A DNA stretch of 64,000 nucleotides, taken from contig NZ_JAQEGR010000004.1 in NCBI RefSeq assembly GCF_027667425.1, positions 1-64,000 of the forward strand. Direction: 5' to 3'. Of the stretch, positions 7,332-17,561 are shown in pieces. Source of the DNA: Fusicatenibacter saccharivorans. GTDB lineage: Bacteria; Bacillota; Clostridia; Lachnospirales; Lachnospiraceae. The notes under the pieces are model-generated. The model was not told the origin of the DNA, made no database searches, and was given only the letters and a program-made list of their open reading frames with translations. The position numbers and the translations under genes are program-made. How positions within the stretch are numbered: the stretch's first letter is position 1; each line of letters starts with the position of its first letter.

Positions 7332-10300
7332 GTGGAAGAAGAGAAACTGGAAAGAAGCATCAGAAAATCAGAGATTCCCGGACTTACGAGGGAAGAGGAG
7401 GAAGCACAGCTTGCGAAGGTGATCGGGATTGCCGAGCAGAATCTGGAACAGGCGAAGGCGGATATCCGGTCGGCGAATGAGGATCTGGCGGATCTGATGG
7501 AGACGTACGACGCAAAAGAGGCGGAAGGCCTGGCGCTCTGGAACAACGCGACGGCGAAGCTGAATGCGTACCAGCACGGCATGGCGCGGCTGGAAAAAGC
7601 GAGAAAGAAGCCGTATTTCGGGCGGATTGATTTTCAGGATCCGCGGCTTTCGTTTTTAGAGTCCTATTACATCGGGCGCGTCGGCATTTCCGATGAGAAG
7701 GCGGAACCGGTTGTGCTGGACTGGCGGGCGCCGATTTCTTCCGTCTATTATGAGAACAGCACCGGGCCGTGCAGCTATACGGTGAGTTCAGAGGGTACTT
7801 TTTCGATTGATCTGAAAAGAAAGCGGACGTATGAGATTGAAAATGACCATCTGAAAGACTTTTTTGATTCCGATGTGGTAGCGAACGATGAGCTGCTGAC
7901 AAAGTATCTGGCGAAGAACAAAAAAGCGGTGCTCGGTGAGATCATTGCGACGATCCAGCAGGAGCAGAACCTCATTATCCGCAGATCCCCGAAGACGAAT
8001 CTGATCGTACAGGGCGTGGCTGGCTCCGGAAAGACGACGGTGGCGATGCACCGGATTTCGTACATCCTCTATAATTACGAGGAGGACTTCCGGCCGGAGG
8101 ATTTCTATATCATTGGAAGCAACCGCATTCTGCTGAACTACATTACCAGCGTTCTGCCGGAACTCGATGTGTACGGCATCCGTCAGATGACGATGGAGCA
8201 GCTTTTCATCCGGCTTCTGTATGAGGACTGGGACGAAGAAAAGTACATGGTACACACCATCGACCGCGCGGATGAGAAAAACAGCATAAAGGGCGGAAGC
8301 GGCTGGTTTTTCGATCTGGAAAATTTCTGCCGTACGTACGAGGCAGAGCAGATTCCGCGGGAGCCGGTGCGGCTGGAAAAAACGGGAACATTGCTTCTGG
8401 ACGCCGAGTATATTGATAACTATTGCAGGGAGCAGTCCACACTTTCCATGGAAGGAAAGATGTGCATGCTGAACGAGATCCTGCTGGCAAAATTTGAGAA
8501 CGAGGTTTCGGGAAAAGAAGTGACGTTTCCGGCGCGCGAGAAAAAAGCGCTGAAGCGGAAATATGAGAAATATTTCGGGGATGGAAAATGGAAGGGATCC
8601 ATTTTTGATCTCTATTCGCAGTTTCTGGAACAGCAGGCGGAAAAAGGAAAAGCAGTGGAAATGCCGGAAAACTCCTTTGATGTCTATGATCTGGCGGCGC
8701 TGGCGTACCTCTACAAGCGGATCAAGGAGAACGATCCGGTGCGTGAGGCGAGCCATGTGGTCATCGATGAGGCGCAGGATTTCGGGATGATGGCGTACCA
8801 GGTGCTTCATTACTGTCTGCGTGACTGTACGTATACCATTATGGGAGATACGTCGCAGAATATCCATTTTTCCTACGGCCTGAACGACTGGGAGGAGCTG
8901 AAAAAGCTGATTCTGACCGGCACGTACGATGCGTTCGGCGTTCTGCGGAAGAGTTACCGGAATACGGTGGAGATCTCCGATTTTGCAAACGAGATTCTGC
9001 GGCATGGGGACTTTGCGATCTATCCGGTGGAGCCGGTGCTGCGGCACGGAACGGCGGTGCAAAAGGAAGCGTTTGCGGATGAGGCTACGCTCCTGGCAGC
9101 TGGAGTGCAGAAGATCAAAGCGTGGCAGGAGCAGGGATATGAGACAATTGCCGTTGTATGCCGGGATGAGGCAGAAGCGGCTGCGACGGCGCGGAAGCTG
9201 AAAAAATATGTGCCGGTTGTGGAGGAGAATCTCGAGACGGCAGAATTTGGCGAGGGCGTGATGGTGCTTCCGGTTGCGTATACGAAGGGACTCGAGTTTG
9301 ACGCGGTGCTGCTTCTTGATCCGACAGAAGAAAAATATCCGGAGAATGACGGACAGGTAAAGCTGCTTTATGTAGCGGCAACGCGTGCGCTGCATGAACT
9401 GGCAGTGCTGTATACGGGAAAACTCACAGGAATCCTTGCAAAGAAAGCGCCAAAGGGCCGTCACAACCAGGAATTTGCCATGGAGACGCTGACGAAGGCG
9501 AAGGAGTATGAGAAGGTTTCGCTGACGCAAAAAGAGACGCGTGAGGAGAACCGCGCGATCGGCATCCAGGAGATGGACGAGCGGAACAGCCACGGACCAA
9601 AAAGGATTGTAATTAAGCCGGAGCAGATACCGGGAAGGGCGCCTGGAAATACAAGCACGACGGGAACAGCGGTGATGCCAAAAAGCAGTACGGGCATGCG
9701 GAAAGCAGCGGCAGAAACAGGAAAAGAAATTGCCGCAAAGACGATGCAGCAGCGTGCGCCGGAAGGAGTTTCTGCTGTCTTTGCCGGTGCCGCCTACCGT
9801 GGAAAGACAGGCGGCAAAGCACCGGGCAGCAGACCGGCGACTGCAGGAATACAGTCAGAAAAAGCTGAACAGCCAGAGCACATGAATACATCGCCCTACG
9901 CTTTTGGGGCAATTCCGGAAAATGAACTGCTGCGCATGAAGGGGCATTCGAGGATCAAGTGCGCGGTGAAATGGGCAAAGAAAGGAAAAGCAGCGGTTGA
10001 GATGGCGAGCATGTACGGCATTCTGCGCATCACGCCGATTACGCCGGAGGTCATCCGCATCAGCTTCGTAAAAGGTGTGACGGCAAAAGTCCAGGACACG
10101 TACTGGAAGCCAAAGGCGGATACCTCGTTCCCCTGGAGTGCAAAGGAATCGAAGACGGCGGTTCTTGTTGAGACAGAGAAGCTGCGTGTCATGGTGGAAA
10201 AAAAGGACGGCGCGGTGCAGTTCTTTACGCCGGATCACAAACTGGTTCTTTCCGAGAAACGAGACGAGCCGCGCATGATCGACGGCGGCATGACATGGAC

Positions 10301-10598
10301 ATTCTTTGACTGGAGCGGTTCCGAAAAGCTGAAAGCCAAGGGCATTCTCTCGACAGAGTGGCTGGATCTGACCGCGAAGGCGCGCTACGTCTCGTTTGGC
10401 GGAAAGCAGGCGCGGATGCCGCTTGTCGTCTCAAACCGCGGCTATGGTATTGCAGCCGCCGCTTCCAGAACGGCACTGCTGTGCAATGTGCGGACGTTTG
10501 GAACGTATCTTCATACCGCCGGGGACGGACAGATCGATTATTACTTTATTCTCGGAAAAGACCGGGATGAAATTATAAAACAGTATAAAGAGCTATAA
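7332..10598 (+). CDS. HelD/UvrD-type helicase fused to a GH31-N-terminal-like domain
   Basis: A 1088-residue protein in three parts. Residues 1-720 are an SF1 helicase of the HelD type: a coiled N-terminal arm, Walker A GVAGSGKTT near 230, Walker B VIDEAQDFG near 478, GDTSQNIH and a C-terminal VAATRALHELAVLYTGKL motif. HelD removes stalled RNA polymerase from DNA. Residues 720-850 are a low-complexity K/A/T/G/P linker. Residues 851-1088 resemble the galactose-mutarotase-like N domain of GH31 glycosidases (SNRGYGIAAAASRTALLCN, IDYYFILGKDRDEIIKQY) but no catalytic barrel follows. GGAGG at 7321-7325 fixes the GTG start. The gene ends 16 nt before topB. The helicase call is firm; the C-terminal call rests on motif memory. 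Confidence 0.85.
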   Translation: MEEEKLERSIRKSEIPGLTREEEEAQLAKVIGIAEQNLEQAKADIRSANEDLADLMETYDAKEAEGLALWNNATAKLNAYQHGMARLEKARKKPYFGRIDFQDPRLSFLESYYIGRVGISDEKAEPVVLDWRAPISSVYYENSTGPCSYTVSSEGTFSIDLKRKRTYEIENDHLKDFFDSDVVANDELLTKYLAKNKKAVLGEIIATIQQEQNLIIRRSPKTNLIVQGVAGSGKTTVAMHRISYILYNYEEDFRPEDFYIIGSNRILLNYITSVLPELDVYGIRQMTMEQLFIRLLYEDWDEEKYMVHTIDRADEKNSIKGGSGWFFDLENFCRTYEAEQIPREPVRLEKTGTLLLDAEYIDNYCREQSTLSMEGKMCMLNEILLAKFENEVSGKEVTFPAREKKALKRKYEKYFGDGKWKGSIFDLYSQFLEQQAEKGKAVEMPENSFDVYDLAALAYLYKRIKENDPVREASHVVIDEAQDFGMMAYQVLHYCLRDCTYTIMGDTSQNIHFSYGLNDWEELKKLILTGTYDAFGVLRKSYRNTVEISDFANEILRHGDFAIYPVEPVLRHGTAVQKEAFADEATLLAAGVQKIKAWQEQGYETIAVVCRDEAEAAATARKLKKYVPVVEENLETAEFGEGVMVLPVAYTKGLEFDAVLLLDPTEEKYPENDGQVKLLYVAATRALHELAVLYTGKLTGILAKKAPKGRHNQEFAMETLTKAKEYEKVSLTQKETREENRAIGIQEMDERNSHGPKRIVIKPEQIPGRAPGNTSTTGTAVMPKSSTGMRKAAAETGKEIAAKTMQQRAPEGVSAVFAGAAYRGKTGGKAPGSRPATAGIQSEKAEQPEHMNTSPYAFGAIPENELLRMKGHSRIKCAVKWAKKGKAAVEMASMYGILRITPITPEVIRISFVKGVTAKVQDTYWKPKADTSFPWSAKESKTAVLVETEKLRVMVEKKDGAVQFFTPDHKLVLSEKRDEPRMIDGGMTWTFFDWSGSEKLKAKGILSTEWLDLTAKARYVSFGGKQARMPLVVSNRGYGIAAAASRTALLCNVRTFGTYLHTAGDGQIDYYFILGKDRDEIIKQYKEL

Positions 10599-10614
10599 AA
10601 GGAGCAGACATTTC

Positions 10615-12804
10615 ATGAAAACTCTGGTAATTGCAGAAAAACCATCTGTGGCACGCGATATTGCACGCGTGCTCGGATGTGCGAAAAAAGAAAACGGAGC
10701 ACTGGAAGGAAACCAGTATATTGTGACCTGGGCGCTCGGCCACCTCGTGACCTTAAAAGACCCGGAGGACTATGATAAAAAGTATAAGGAATGGAATATG
10801 GCAGTTCTGCCGATGATGCCGGAGAAACTGCAGATCAAGGTCATTCCGCAGACGGGAAAACAGTATCACGCTGTGACGACACAGCTTGCGCGGAAAGATG
10901 TCGGTGAGGTGGTCATTGCGACAGATGCCGGCCGTGAAGGCGAGCTGGTGGCGCGGTGGATTCTTGACAAGGCGCACAATCAGAAGCCGTGTAAGCGTCT
11001 CTGGATTTCGTCCGTTACCGACAAGGCAATCCGTGAGGGATTTGCCAGCCTGAAAGATGCGAAAGAGTACGATAATCTCTACCGGGCTGCTGTTTCCCGT
11101 GCAGAGGCGGACTGGCTTGTCGGCATTAACGCAACGCGGGCACTGACATGCAAATACAATGCACAGCTTTCCTGCGGCCGTGTGCAGACACCGACGCTCG
11201 CCATGATTGCACAGCGCGAGCAGGAAATCCGAGAATTTGTCCCGAAGCCGTACTACACCGTAACGGCAGCAGCAGGCGGCGCAGTATACACCTGGAAGGA
11301 TGAAAAATCGGGCGGAACACGGATTTCTGATCCGGAAAAGGCAAAGCAGATCGCAGAAAAAGCAAAACGGTATCCGCTTGTCCTGCAAAAAGTAGGAAAG
11401 AAGAAAAAACAGAAAGAGGCGCCGCTGCTCTACGATCTGACGGAGCTGCAGCGCGATGCCAGTGCACGGTTCGGTTATTCGGCAAAACAGACCCTGAATC
11501 TGATGCAGAGCCTCTATGAGACGCACAAGGTCCTCACGTATCCGCGGACGGATTCGCGGTATCTGACAAAGGATATTGTACCGACTTTAAAAGAGCGCCT
11601 CGATGCCGTGAGTATCGGGCCGTACAAGACGCTGGCACAGCAGGCGAAGCGCCGTCCGCTGAAGGAAAAGCCAGGTTTTGTGAATGATGCAAAGGTTTCC
11701 GACCACCACGCCATTATCCCGACGGAGCAGTATGTGCAGCTTTCTGCACTTTCCAATGAGGAACGCCGCATTTATGATCTCGTGGTGCGCCGTTTTCTTG
11801 CGGTACTGCTGCCGCCGTGTGTATATGAAGAGACGGTGATCCAGGCTTCCATCGAAAAGGAATGCTTTACTGCGCGCGGAAAGCGCATGGTCGAGAAAGG
11901 CTGGCAGGAGGCGTACGAGGATAACCGGTACGACGAAGAGGATGAGGCGAAAGAAGAGGTGCGGGAGCAGAATCTGCCGCTTCTGGAGGCAGGCATGAAG
12001 ATCGGGCAGCCGAAGATCAGTCTCCGCGAAGGAAAGACAAAACCTCCGGCACGCTTCACGGAAGGCACGCTGCTCTCCGCGATGGAAAATCCGGTCCGCT
12101 ACATGGAAAACCGCGACAGCAGCCTGGTAAAAACGATCGGTGAGGCGGGCGGCCTTGGAACGGTTGCGACCCGTGCGGATATCATCGAGAAGCTGTTCCG
12201 CAGCTTTCTGCTGGAGAAAAAAGGCAATGAGATCTATCTGACCTCGAAAGCACGCCAGCTTCTGAAGCTGGTTCCGGCGGATCTCAAAAAGCCGGAGCTG
12301 ACGGCAAGCTGGGAGATGCAGTTAAACGAAATCGCAAAGGGAAAGAAGCGGCGCGATGCCTTTATGAAAGAGATCCGGAGCTACACGGTGGAACTGATTG
12401 AGGAGATCAAAACGGAAGAGGGAACATTCCGCCACGATAACCTGACAAACAAGAAATGCCCGAACTGCGGAAAACGGCTGCTGGCAGTCAATGGAAAGAA
12501 TGCAAAGATGCTCGTCTGCCAGGACAGAGAGTGCGGCTACCGCGAGACGGTTTCCCGCACGACGAATGCGAGATGCCCGGTCTGCCATAAGCGCATGGAG
12601 ATGATCGGAAAGGGCGAGGATGCGACGTTTGTCTGCTCCTGCGGGCACAAGGAGCGCATGACAAAATTCCAGGAGCGCCGCAAAAAAGAGGGCGGAGGCG
12701 TGACGAAGCGCGATGTGGCAGCTTATATGAAGAAACAGAAAAAAGAGGCCGAAGAGCCGGTAAACAATGCATTTGCCGCGGCATTAAAAGGAATCAAATT
12801 ATAA
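10615..12804 (+). CDS. topB: DNA topoisomerase III
   Basis: A 729-residue type IA topoisomerase that relaxes and decatenates DNA by passing strands through a single-strand break. The N-terminal Toprim domain starts MKTLVIAEKPSVARDIARVL and includes ATDAGREGELVAR. The active-site tyrosine lies in TYPRTDSRYL (Y309), followed by DHHAIIPTE. Two zinc-ribbon-like C-terminal modules (CPNCGKR..CQDRECGY and CPVCHKR..CSCGHKE) help bind DNA. AGGAG precedes ATG. It is cotranscribed with the HelD-type helicase 16 nt upstream, which suggests a shared role in handling RNA polymerase or recombination intermediates. A terminator follows. Confidence 0.96.
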   Translation: MKTLVIAEKPSVARDIARVLGCAKKENGALEGNQYIVTWALGHLVTLKDPEDYDKKYKEWNMAVLPMMPEKLQIKVIPQTGKQYHAVTTQLARKDVGEVVIATDAGREGELVARWILDKAHNQKPCKRLWISSVTDKAIREGFASLKDAKEYDNLYRAAVSRAEADWLVGINATRALTCKYNAQLSCGRVQTPTLAMIAQREQEIREFVPKPYYTVTAAAGGAVYTWKDEKSGGTRISDPEKAKQIAEKAKRYPLVLQKVGKKKKQKEAPLLYDLTELQRDASARFGYSAKQTLNLMQSLYETHKVLTYPRTDSRYLTKDIVPTLKERLDAVSIGPYKTLAQQAKRRPLKEKPGFVNDAKVSDHHAIIPTEQYVQLSALSNEERRIYDLVVRRFLAVLLPPCVYEETVIQASIEKECFTARGKRMVEKGWQEAYEDNRYDEEDEAKEEVREQNLPLLEAGMKIGQPKISLREGKTKPPARFTEGTLLSAMENPVRYMENRDSSLVKTIGEAGGLGTVATRADIIEKLFRSFLLEKKGNEIYLTSKARQLLKLVPADLKKPELTASWEMQLNEIAKGKKRRDAFMKEIRSYTVELIEEIKTEEGTFRHDNLTNKKCPNCGKRLLAVNGKNAKMLVCQDRECGYRETVSRTTNARCPVCHKRMEMIGKGEDATFVCSCGHKERMTKFQERRKKEGGGVTKRDVAAYMKKQKKEAEEPVNNAFAAALKGIKL

Positions 12805-12812
12805 AAAACGGA

Positions 12813-12859
12813 GCGTGTCTGCCAGAACGGAAAAAGCGATGGCAGGCGCGCTTCTTTTG
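12813..12859 (+). terminator. terminator of the helicase-topB operon
   Basis: A 12-bp stem (GCGTGTCTGCCA with TGGCAGGCGCGC) followed by TTCTTTTGTT. Confidence 0.85.
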
Positions 12860-12893
12860 TTAAAATCGTAGAGAAAAGAGTCAAAAAAATAGA

Positions 12894-12922
12894 TTGTTTT
12901 ATGCAGAGTTATGCCGTAAAAT
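12894..12922 (+). promoter_or_regulatory. promoter of the GH3-GH3-GH2 run
   Basis: TTGTTT, a 17-nt spacer and TAAAAT. Confidence 0.55.
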
Positions 12923-12980
12923 AGAAACAAATGGGATAGAAAACCAAAAATTCTGAAAATAAAAAACAGGAGGTTTTTCA

Positions 12981-15191
12981 ATGAAACAGACAGATTTGGA
13001 AAAGCTGCTGGCGGATATGTCGCTGAAAGAGAAAGTGGACCAGATGCTTCAGTTAAGCGGAGCATTTTATCTGGGAGATGAAAACAGCGTCCTGACCGGT
13101 CCGGCAAACGATATGGGAATCGGAAAAGAGGATCTGGAGATGGCAGGCTCCATTCTGGGAGCAGCAGGCGCCGATACGATGAAAAAACTGCAGGACGACT
13201 ATATGGCAAAACAGCCGCATCACATCCCGATGCTGTTCATGATGGATGTCATTCACGGCATGAAGACCATTTTCCCGGCGCCGCTGGCGCAGGGAGCCAC
13301 TTTTGATCCGGAGCTCTCCGGCGAGTGCGCGTCTGCAGCCGCAAAAGAAGCATCCGCGGCCGGACTTCACGTTACCTTTTCTCCGATGGTTGACCTTGTG
13401 CGCGATGCGAGATGGGGCCGCGTTGTGGAATCCACAGGCGAAGATCCGTACCTGAACAGCCGCTTTTCCGAGGCGATCGTAAAAGGCTTCCAGGGCGATG
13501 ATTTAAAAACACCGGGAAAAGTTGCCTCCTGCATCAAACACTTTGCAGGCTACGGCGGAGCAGTCGCAGGAAGAGATTACAACACCGTAGAGCTCTCAGA
13601 GCATACCTTCCGTGAATTCTATCTTCCGGCATACAAAGCAGGCATTGATGCGGGCGCAGCGATGGTGATGACATCATTCAACACGATCAACGGCGTTCCG
13701 GCGAGCACCAACAAATGGCTGATGCGCGATATCCTGCGCGGCGAGATGGGATTTGACGGCGTGCTGATTTCTGACTTTGCAGCCATTCTGGAAACCGTTG
13801 CCCACAGAAGCTCGAAAGATGCCGCCGATGCAGCGAAAAAAGCGCTGGAGGCAGGCGTGGATATTGATATGATGACGTCCGTTTATGCGGCAAACCTGTG
13901 CCGGATGGTCGAGGATGGCGAAGTAGAAGAACGCCTGATCGACGAGTGTTGCCTGCGTATTCTGGAACTGAAAAACAAGCTGGGACTGTTTGAAAATCCG
14001 TATAAAGATGCGGATGCAGAGAAAGAAAAAGAGTACAATCTCTGCCCGGAGCACCGCGCACTGGCGAAAAAAGCGGCAGAGGAATCCTTCGTTCTGCTGA
14101 AAAACGACGGCATTCTGCCGCTCGATACGACGAAAAAAATTGCCTTTGTCGGACCGTATACCGATAATCATGAAATCAAGAGCAGCTGGTCTTTTACCGG
14201 TGACAGCAAAGACTGTGTGACGATCCGGGAAGCAGCGGAAAAGGTATTCGATGCGTCCCGCACATCTTATGATGAGGGATGCCCGGTGATCGGAAATGAT
14301 GTGGAGCTGATTGGATTTACCGAGACAACGCCGAAAAAATACAGCGGGGAGGAGCTTGCTGTCATGGAGCAGAGCGCACTTAAGGCTGCAAAAGAGGCAG
14401 ATCTCGTGGTCATGCCGCTTGGCGAGCATTATCTGCAGAGCGGTGAAGCGACAAGCCGTGCCATGATCGATGTGCCGGAGATCCAGATGGAGTTGTTCCG
14501 AAAAGTGCTGGCCGTTAACCCGAATGTTGTTGTTGTTCTGTTCAATGGCCGTCCGCTCGATCTGCGTGAGATCAGTGCAAAAGCAAAAGCCATTCTCGAG
14601 GTATGGTTCCCGGGAACCGAGGGCGGAAGCGCTGTTGTGGATGTCCTGACCGGAAAGAAAAATCCATCCGGCCATCTGTCGATGAGCTTCCCGTACTGCG
14701 TGGGCCAGGCGCCGGTCAGCTACAACGAGTATTCCACCGGAAGACCGAATCTGCCGGGCATGAAAGAGCGGTTCCGCTCCAAATATCTCGATATTCCGAA
14801 CGCACCGCTGTATCCGTTTGGTTACGGACTTTCCTATACCACGTTTGATATTTCCGCGGTAACACTGGATCAGAACGAGATGGATAAAAACGGTAGAATT
14901 GCAGCGCATGTGACCGTGAAAAATACAGGTGATACGGCTGGCTGTGATGTTGTACAGCTGTACATCCGTGATGATTATTCCGATGTGGTTCGTCCGGTGC
15001 GAGAGCTGAAAGGCTTCCGAAGAGTAGAGCTTGCTCCGGGCAAAGAGCAGGAAGTGACCTTCTATATTACCGAAGAAGATCTGCGCTGCTACCGTCTCGA
15101 CGGAACCTTTGGAAGCGAGCCTGGAACGTTTACCGTATTTGTCGGTGACAGCAGCACGACGGAAAACAGTGCTGCATTTACACTGAAATAA
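12981..15191 (+). CDS. beta-glucosidase/beta-xylosidase, GH3
   Basis: A 736-residue GH3 exo-glycosidase. It has the (beta/alpha)8 N domain with HHIPMLFMMDVIHGM, the KHFAGYG substrate-binding motif and the nucleophile Asp265 in GVLISDF. The alpha/beta sandwich domain (VLLKNDGILPL, VWFPGTEGG) and a fibronectin-III-like C-terminal domain (VTVKNTGDTAGCDVVQLYI) follow, the BglX plan. No signal peptide is present, unlike periplasmic BglX, so it cleaves imported glucosides in the cytosol. AGGAGG fixes the ATG. It is followed 26 nt later by a second, divergent GH3 gene and then a GH2 gene. Confidence 0.92.
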   Translation: MKQTDLEKLLADMSLKEKVDQMLQLSGAFYLGDENSVLTGPANDMGIGKEDLEMAGSILGAAGADTMKKLQDDYMAKQPHHIPMLFMMDVIHGMKTIFPAPLAQGATFDPELSGECASAAAKEASAAGLHVTFSPMVDLVRDARWGRVVESTGEDPYLNSRFSEAIVKGFQGDDLKTPGKVASCIKHFAGYGGAVAGRDYNTVELSEHTFREFYLPAYKAGIDAGAAMVMTSFNTINGVPASTNKWLMRDILRGEMGFDGVLISDFAAILETVAHRSSKDAADAAKKALEAGVDIDMMTSVYAANLCRMVEDGEVEERLIDECCLRILELKNKLGLFENPYKDADAEKEKEYNLCPEHRALAKKAAEESFVLLKNDGILPLDTTKKIAFVGPYTDNHEIKSSWSFTGDSKDCVTIREAAEKVFDASRTSYDEGCPVIGNDVELIGFTETTPKKYSGEELAVMEQSALKAAKEADLVVMPLGEHYLQSGEATSRAMIDVPEIQMELFRKVLAVNPNVVVVLFNGRPLDLREISAKAKAILEVWFPGTEGGSAVVDVLTGKKNPSGHLSMSFPYCVGQAPVSYNEYSTGRPNLPGMKERFRSKYLDIPNAPLYPFGYGLSYTTFDISAVTLDQNEMDKNGRIAAHVTVKNTGDTAGCDVVQLYIRDDYSDVVRPVRELKGFRRVELAPGKEQEVTFYITEEDLRCYRLDGTFGSEPGTFTVFVGDSSTTENSAAFTLK

Positions 15192-15217
15192 ATGCAACAG
15201 GAAAAAGGAGAAAACTT

Positions 15218-17467
15218 ATGGAGAAAACAACGAAAAACGGAATCCACCGCATCACACAGGCAGGCGGAAAAACGATTGCCTGGGCGGAGGAGTCCGGTGT
15301 AAAGGTATTGGAAAAAGATGGATATTACTTTAAAGATCTTGCAAAAACCGGCGAACTGCTGCCGTACGAGGACTGGCGTCTTTCCGATGAGGAGAGAGCG
15401 GCAGACCTTGCGGGTCGTCTTTCGATTGAGGAGATTGCAGGTCTTATGCTGTACTCGCCGCACCAGGCGGTACCGCCGATGCCGGGCGGACCATTCCAGG
15501 GAACGTTTGACGGAAAAACGTATCTCGAATCCGGCAAAGAGCCGTATGCCATTTCTGACCAGCAGAAGGAATTTCTGGAGGACGAGCACATCCGCCATAT
15601 CCTGCTGACGAACGTGGAAAGCCCGGAGATTTCCGCAAAATGGAGCAATGAGCTGCAGAAACGGGCAGAGACACTGCCGTATGGTATTCCGATCAACCTC
15701 TCCTCTGATCCGCGGAACGGAGCAAAGGATTCCGGCGCGGAGTTCAAGAGCGGCGGAAGCGAGATCAGCAAATGGCCGGAGGGCGTTGGTTTTGCAGCCT
15801 GCTTCGATCCGGAAGTAGCCGGACAGTTTGCAAAAGATGCTTCCCGCGAATATCGGGCACTCGGTATCACAACGGCACTTGGACCGCAGATTGATCTCTG
15901 CACCGAGCCGAGATGGATGCGGTTTGTCGATACGTTAGGCGAAGAAGTGGAGATGTCCAAAAAGCTTACCAAAGCGTACTGTGACGGTATGCAGACAACG
16001 GAAGGGGAAGCAGACGGCTGGGGAAAAGACAGCGTCAACACGATGGTCAAACACTGGCCGGGCGGCGGCACCGGAGAGGCCGGACGCGATGCACACTATG
16101 CATTCGGACAGTTTGCCGTTTATCCGACCGGAAATTTTGAGGACCATTTAAAACCGTTTACCGAGGCAGCCTTCCACCTGGACGGACCGACCGACTGCGC
16201 ATCCGCGGTTATGCCGTACTACACCGTATCCTACGGCGTGGACAAGAAAAACGGCAAGAACGTCGGAAACTCCTACAGCGAGTACCTGATCAAGGATCTG
16301 CTGCGCGGAAAATATGAATTCAAAGGCATTGTCTGCACCGACTGGGGCATCACCCAGGATCCGGAAAAGACGATTGAGGGATTTGGAAGCCGCTGCTACG
16401 GCGTGCAGGATATGACCGAGGCAGAACGGTGTCTGCTGGCGATCACAAACGGCGTTGACCAGTTCGGCGGAAACAGCGAGTCCGGTCCGATTGTCGAGGC
16501 GTATAAGATCGGCTGTGAGAAATACGGCGAGAAAGCGATGCGTGAGCGCATGGAGCTGTCCGCCAAACGTCTTCTGATCAACATTTTCCACTGCGGCTTG
16601 TTTGAGGACCCGTATCTTGATCCGGAAGAATCCGCAAAGATTGTAGGATGCGAAGAGTTCTGCCGCCATGGCTATGAGGCACAGCAGAAATCCATCGTCC
16701 TGCTGAAAAACAGTGCGAAACGCGCGCCGGAAGGACAGAAGGGTGTGCTGCCGCTGAAGAAAGGTTTGAAGGTTTATATTCCGGAGAGAAAGATCGGACC
16801 GTCCAAAGCGTTCTTCCGCATCGATCTGCCGGCAAAAACCGAAGATCCGCTGCCGGATGGACTGCCGTCCAAGTACGGTACACGCGTGGCATCACCGGAG
16901 GAGGCCGATGTGGCGCTGGTATTTATCGAAAGCCCGGCATGCAACCCGTATTCCACCGAAGATCTTGCGAACGGCGGCAACGGCTATCTGCCGATTACAC
17001 TGCAGTACCGCCCGTATACGGCGAAAAAAGCGCGTGAGGTGAGCATTGCCGGCGGTGATTTCCGCGAGAATTTCACGAACCGCAGCTATCTTGGAAAGAC
17101 AAACACTGCCTACAACGAGGCTGATCTCGACAATATTCTCGAATGCCGCCGCGCGATGGGCGACAAGCCGGTGATCGTCTGCGCAACCGTCAACAACCCG
17201 ATGGTGATGCATGAATTTGAAGCCGAAGCCGATGCGATCGTCGCAGAGTTCGGTGTTTCGAGAGCCGCTGTGCTCGACGTTGTCTTCGGCGGTTACAACC
17301 CGACCGGCCGTCTGCCGATCCAGATGCCGAAGGATATGGATGCGGTTGAGGAGCAAAGCGAGGACCGTGCGTTGGATATGGAAACCTATATTGACAGCGA
17401 AGGACATAACTATGACTACGGTTATGGCATGAATTACGAAGGCGTTCTTCCTGCATGGAAAAAGTAA
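15218..17467 (+). CDS. GH3 family glycoside hydrolase, divergent type
   Basis: A 749-residue GH3 protein only distantly like its upstream neighbour. The catalytic Asp375 lies in FKGIVCTDWG, and KHWPGGGTGEAGRDAHYAFG replaces the usual KHFAGYG loop. The C-terminal alpha/beta domain has SIVLLKN and VVFGGYNPTGRLPIQMP, and it ends DYGYGMNY without the fibronectin-like domain. This plan matches the long-loop GH3 branch with exo-beta-glucosidase or xylosidase activity; the substrate cannot be read from sequence. The insertion around FQGTFDGKTYLESG is unusual in short GH3 proteins. AAGGAG precedes the ATG. No signal peptide is present. Confidence 0.88.
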   Translation: MEKTTKNGIHRITQAGGKTIAWAEESGVKVLEKDGYYFKDLAKTGELLPYEDWRLSDEERAADLAGRLSIEEIAGLMLYSPHQAVPPMPGGPFQGTFDGKTYLESGKEPYAISDQQKEFLEDEHIRHILLTNVESPEISAKWSNELQKRAETLPYGIPINLSSDPRNGAKDSGAEFKSGGSEISKWPEGVGFAACFDPEVAGQFAKDASREYRALGITTALGPQIDLCTEPRWMRFVDTLGEEVEMSKKLTKAYCDGMQTTEGEADGWGKDSVNTMVKHWPGGGTGEAGRDAHYAFGQFAVYPTGNFEDHLKPFTEAAFHLDGPTDCASAVMPYYTVSYGVDKKNGKNVGNSYSEYLIKDLLRGKYEFKGIVCTDWGITQDPEKTIEGFGSRCYGVQDMTEAERCLLAITNGVDQFGGNSESGPIVEAYKIGCEKYGEKAMRERMELSAKRLLINIFHCGLFEDPYLDPEESAKIVGCEEFCRHGYEAQQKSIVLLKNSAKRAPEGQKGVLPLKKGLKVYIPERKIGPSKAFFRIDLPAKTEDPLPDGLPSKYGTRVASPEEADVALVFIESPACNPYSTEDLANGGNGYLPITLQYRPYTAKKAREVSIAGGDFRENFTNRSYLGKTNTAYNEADLDNILECRRAMGDKPVIVCATVNNPMVMHEFEAEADAIVAEFGVSRAAVLDVVFGGYNPTGRLPIQMPKDMDAVEEQSEDRALDMETYIDSEGHNYDYGYGMNYEGVLPAWKK

Positions 17468-17561
17468 AAGAATAACAGAAAACCTGATCGGCACCGGGAA
17501 CGCGTGTGTTTCGGTGCCGATATTGGAAACAAAAGACAGAATAAGGAGGACTTAAAAAGAG

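Noticed and set aside
7788..9593. A 601-codon minus-strand frame inside the helicase gene
   Set aside because: No start signal and no recognisable motif; the helicase on the plus strand is certain.
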